Source: Oscillospiraceae bacterium (GTDB taxonomy: Bacteria > Bacillota > Clostridia > Oscillospirales > Ruminococcaceae). From it: 7,828 nt of DNA. Every line of letters starts with the position of its first letter. Within the stretch, counting starts at the first letter, position 1. Positions 6,304-7,828 of this stretch are shown in pieces. The DNA is taken from the NCBI GenBank assembly GCA_017528675.1, contig JAFXOO010000164.1, positions 1 to 7,828 of the forward strand. Direction: 5' to 3'. A model generated the notes under the pieces. That model was not told the origin of the DNA. It saw only the letters and a list, made by a program, of their open reading frames with translations, and searched no databases. The translations under genes and the position numbers were made by a program.

Positions 6304-7638
6304 ATGAAGTTTCAGATGCAGTTACCGCCTGCTGTGGCCGGAATGGTAGAGCAGCTACAGGAAAATGGCTATGCGGCGTATCTTGTGGGCGGCTGTGTGC
6401 GGGATGCGCTCTGCGGTTTGCAGCCGCATGATTACGATATTGCCACTGATGCCACACCGGATGAGATTGTTGCCGTATTCGGTGAGGCAAGCTGCACTTA
6501 TTACGGGAAGGCTTTCGGTACTGTCTGCGTGAAAAAAGGCGGAGACTCCGCCGAAATCACAACCTTCCGGACAGAGGGTGCCTATTCGGATGCAAGGCAT
6601 CCGGATACGGTGGCTTTCTCGGAGCATGTGGAGGATGATCTGTCCCGGCGGGATTTTACCTGCAATGCCATCGCCTATGATCCCCGGACGGGTCTGCTTG
6701 ACCCCTATCACGGGGCAGAGGATTTAAAAAAGGGCATACTGCGTGCTGTCGGGACGCCGGCAGACCGCTTTCATGAGGATGCACTGCGGATTATGCGTGG
6801 CATGCGGTTTTATGCCCGGTTCGGACTGGAGCCGGAGCCGGAGACAGAAACGGCGATGCGGGAATGTGCTCCCGGCCTGGAGCTGATCTCGGCAGAGCGG
6901 GTTTTCACGGAGCTCTGCGGGATGGTGATGGGGGAGTATATCACCGAGGTGCTGGAAAGATTTCCGGAGGTTCTTGCTGTACGCATCCCGGAAATTACGC
7001 CCTGCATCGGCTTTGAGCAGCACAGCCGGTACCATGATTTCACGGTCTGGGAGCATATCGCCCGCACGGTCGGGAATGCCGTGCCGGATCTGACGGTGCG
7101 CCTTGCCATGCTGCTGCACGACATCGCAAAGCCCGACTGCTTTACGATGGATTTCGGGGGCGGGCATTTCAAGGGGCATGCGGCACTTGGTGCAAAGAAG
7201 GCGGATGCGATTTTACAGCGACTGCGCTGTGATAACAGGATGCGGGAAACGGTGGTGCAGCTCATTCACTGGCACCGGCTTACTCCGAGAAATCTGCCGC
7301 AGGTGCGCAGGATTCTCGGTATGCTGGGCGAGGAAAAGTTCCGGCAGTACCTGGCAGTACTCGATGCGGACAGGGTGTCCAAGAAGCTTATCACAACGGA
7401 ATCCCGGCGGAAAATCGACCTTGCAGAGTCGCTGCTGGAGGAATGCCTGGAGAAAAATCTGTGCTGTACCATCCGCCAGCTTGCTGTCAGCGGCAATGAC
7501 CTGAAAGCGCTCGGCTATGAGGGACGTGAGATCGGCCAGATGTTGCAGGTGCTGCTCGATGCCGTCATTACCGGGGAGATCCCGAATGAGCGGGAGGCAC
7601 TGCTGGAGTATGCGGGGCCGGTGAGTTTTTTCACTTGA
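6304..7638 (+). CDS. cca: CCA-adding enzyme (tRNA nucleotidyltransferase) with HD domain
   Basis: This enzyme adds or repairs the 3'-terminal CCA of tRNAs with CTP and ATP, without a nucleic-acid template. The 444-aa product is a class II enzyme. The N-terminal palm has YLVGGCVRD (26-34) and the metal-binding D43/D45 in HDYDIATDA. The flexible-loop region TFRTEGAYSDARHP (87-100) is followed by DLSRRDFTCNAIA (112-124), whose D and R select CTP versus ATP in the family, and by EDALRIMRGMRF (158-169) and ERVFTEL (198-204). An HD domain (about 240-360) shows H251 and H272-D273 (LLHDIAKP), found in many Gram-positive and clostridial Cca proteins and tied to phosphatase or phosphodiesterase activity in some. 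The presence of the loop favours full CCA addition over A-only addition, though not conclusively. The start was set at ATG 6304; GTG 6295 would add three residues. Confidence 0.93.
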   Translation: MKFQMQLPPAVAGMVEQLQENGYAAYLVGGCVRDALCGLQPHDYDIATDATPDEIVAVFGEASCTYYGKAFGTVCVKKGGDSAEITTFRTEGAYSDARHPDTVAFSEHVEDDLSRRDFTCNAIAYDPRTGLLDPYHGAEDLKKGILRAVGTPADRFHEDALRIMRGMRFYARFGLEPEPETETAMRECAPGLELISAERVFTELCGMVMGEYITEVLERFPEVLAVRIPEITPCIGFEQHSRYHDFTVWEHIARTVGNAVPDLTVRLAMLLHDIAKPDCFTMDFGGGHFKGHAALGAKKADAILQRLRCDNRMRETVVQLIHWHRLTPRNLPQVRRILGMLGEEKFRQYLAVLDADRVSKKLITTESRRKIDLAESLLEECLEKNLCCTIRQLAVSGNDLKALGYEGREIGQMLQVLLDAVITGEIPNEREALLEYAGPVSFFT

Positions 7639-7663
7639 CAGAAAGATGAAAATAGAGTATAAT
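7635..7663 (+). promoter_or_regulatory. Consensus sigma-A promoter overlapping the cca stop
   Basis: TTGACA (7635-7640) and TATAAT (7658-7663) are perfect consensus -35 and -10 boxes with the optimal 17-nt spacer. The -35 includes the cca stop codon TGA (7636-7638). The start site would fall near 7670, leaving a leader of about 57 nt before the ATG at 7727. No operator-like repeat overlaps the boxes, so strong constitutive expression is the simplest reading. Confidence 0.88.
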
Positions 7664-7679
7664 ATAATTGTATTGTTAT

Positions 7680-7700
7680 ATCCGGCCGGAGGTGCCGGAT
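7680..7700 (+). other. Leader hairpin upstream of the oxidoreductase gene
   Basis: ATCCGGC (7680-7686) and GCCGGAT (7694-7700) form a 7-bp perfect stem around CGGAGGT. It lies about 10 nt after the predicted transcript start. There is no U-tract after it, so it is more likely a 5'-end stabiliser or weak regulatory structure than a terminator. The loop carries a GGAGG that is not followed by a start codon at a suitable distance. Confidence 0.5.
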
Positions 7701-7726
7701 GACTATTCAGAAAAGAGGAAATCACT

Positions 7727-7828
7727 ATGAAAAAAGTCGTTATCATCGGTGCAGGCCCTGCGGGTCTGACAGCCGGATATGAACTGCTCCGGAAGGCTCC
7801 GGATGAATACAGTGTGACCATCTACGAG
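7727..7828 (+). CDS. FAD/NAD(P)-dependent oxidoreductase, N-terminal fragment (cut by window end)
   Basis: Thirty-four codons are visible, beginning MKKVVIIGAGPAGLTAGYEL and ending VTIYE. This is a beta-alpha-beta dinucleotide-binding (Rossmann) fold: a hydrophobic strand VVIIGAG, the glycine pattern GxGxxG, a helix, and a second strand VTIYE whose final Glu normally holds the FAD ribose. The GPAGLTA variant is common in flavin amine oxidase-like, phytoene desaturase-like and UDP-galactopyranose mutase-like enzymes, so the exact subfamily cannot be decided from this fragment. The ATG at 7727 has GAGGA at 7715-7719, 7 nt upstream, and its own consensus promoter at 7635-7663, so it starts a separate transcript from cca. 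The gene continues beyond the window. Confidence 0.85.
   Translation, partial: MKKVVIIGAGPAGLTAGYELLRKAPDEYSVTIYE

Noticed and set aside
7621..7634. GTGA-GTTTTT-TCAC as a cca terminator
   Set aside because: Only a 4-bp stem, inside the coding sequence, with no T-tract after it.

Overview
This window looks like an ordinary housekeeping segment of a low-G+C-phylum (Firmicutes/Bacillota) chromosome, most likely a Clostridia member of the Oscillospiraceae/Ruminococcus type. The basis is the gyrB-gyrA linkage, strong AGGAGG/GAGGTGA ribosome binding sites, a consensus sigma-A promoter, a U-tailed intrinsic terminator, an HD-domain-fused CCA-adding enzyme and a YcxB-like membrane protein. The DNA is moderately GC-rich with G/C-ending codons, which suits a GC-richer ruminococcal genome better than a Clostridium or Bacillus. 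The genus call is inference. All supported genes are on the + strand.

Layout. Positions 1-123 hold a possible C-terminal tail of a truncated upstream gene (stop at 81-83) and several short repeats, including two GTGGAAAA copies that resemble DnaA boxes. gyrB (124-2064) follows, then a small two-helix YcxB-like membrane protein gene (2076-2693) whose RBS overlaps the gyrB stop. A 128-bp gap contains three consecutive perfect hairpins and leads into gyrA (2822-5461). A strong intrinsic terminator (5470-5500) ends the gyrase block. Only 12 nt after its U-tract starts a calcineurin-like metallophosphoesterase (5513-6298), tightly followed by cca (6304-7638). A consensus promoter (TTGACA-N17-TATAAT) overlaps the cca stop codon and drives a new transcript with a leader hairpin and the start of an FAD/NAD(P)-dependent oxidoreductase (7727 to window end).

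How the genes work together: GyrB and GyrA form the A2B2 DNA gyrase that introduces negative supercoils. The YcxB-like protein is probably co-transcribed with gyrB, but nothing links it functionally to gyrase. The phosphoesterase and Cca form a second small transcriptional unit; Cca matures tRNA 3' ends. I see no defence system, mobile gene, CRISPR array or tRNA/rRNA gene. The most noteworthy items are the three-hairpin element before gyrA, naturally altered residues in the drug-binding positions of both gyrase subunits, the YcxB-like gene separating gyrB from gyrA, and the terminator packed against a downstream RBS.
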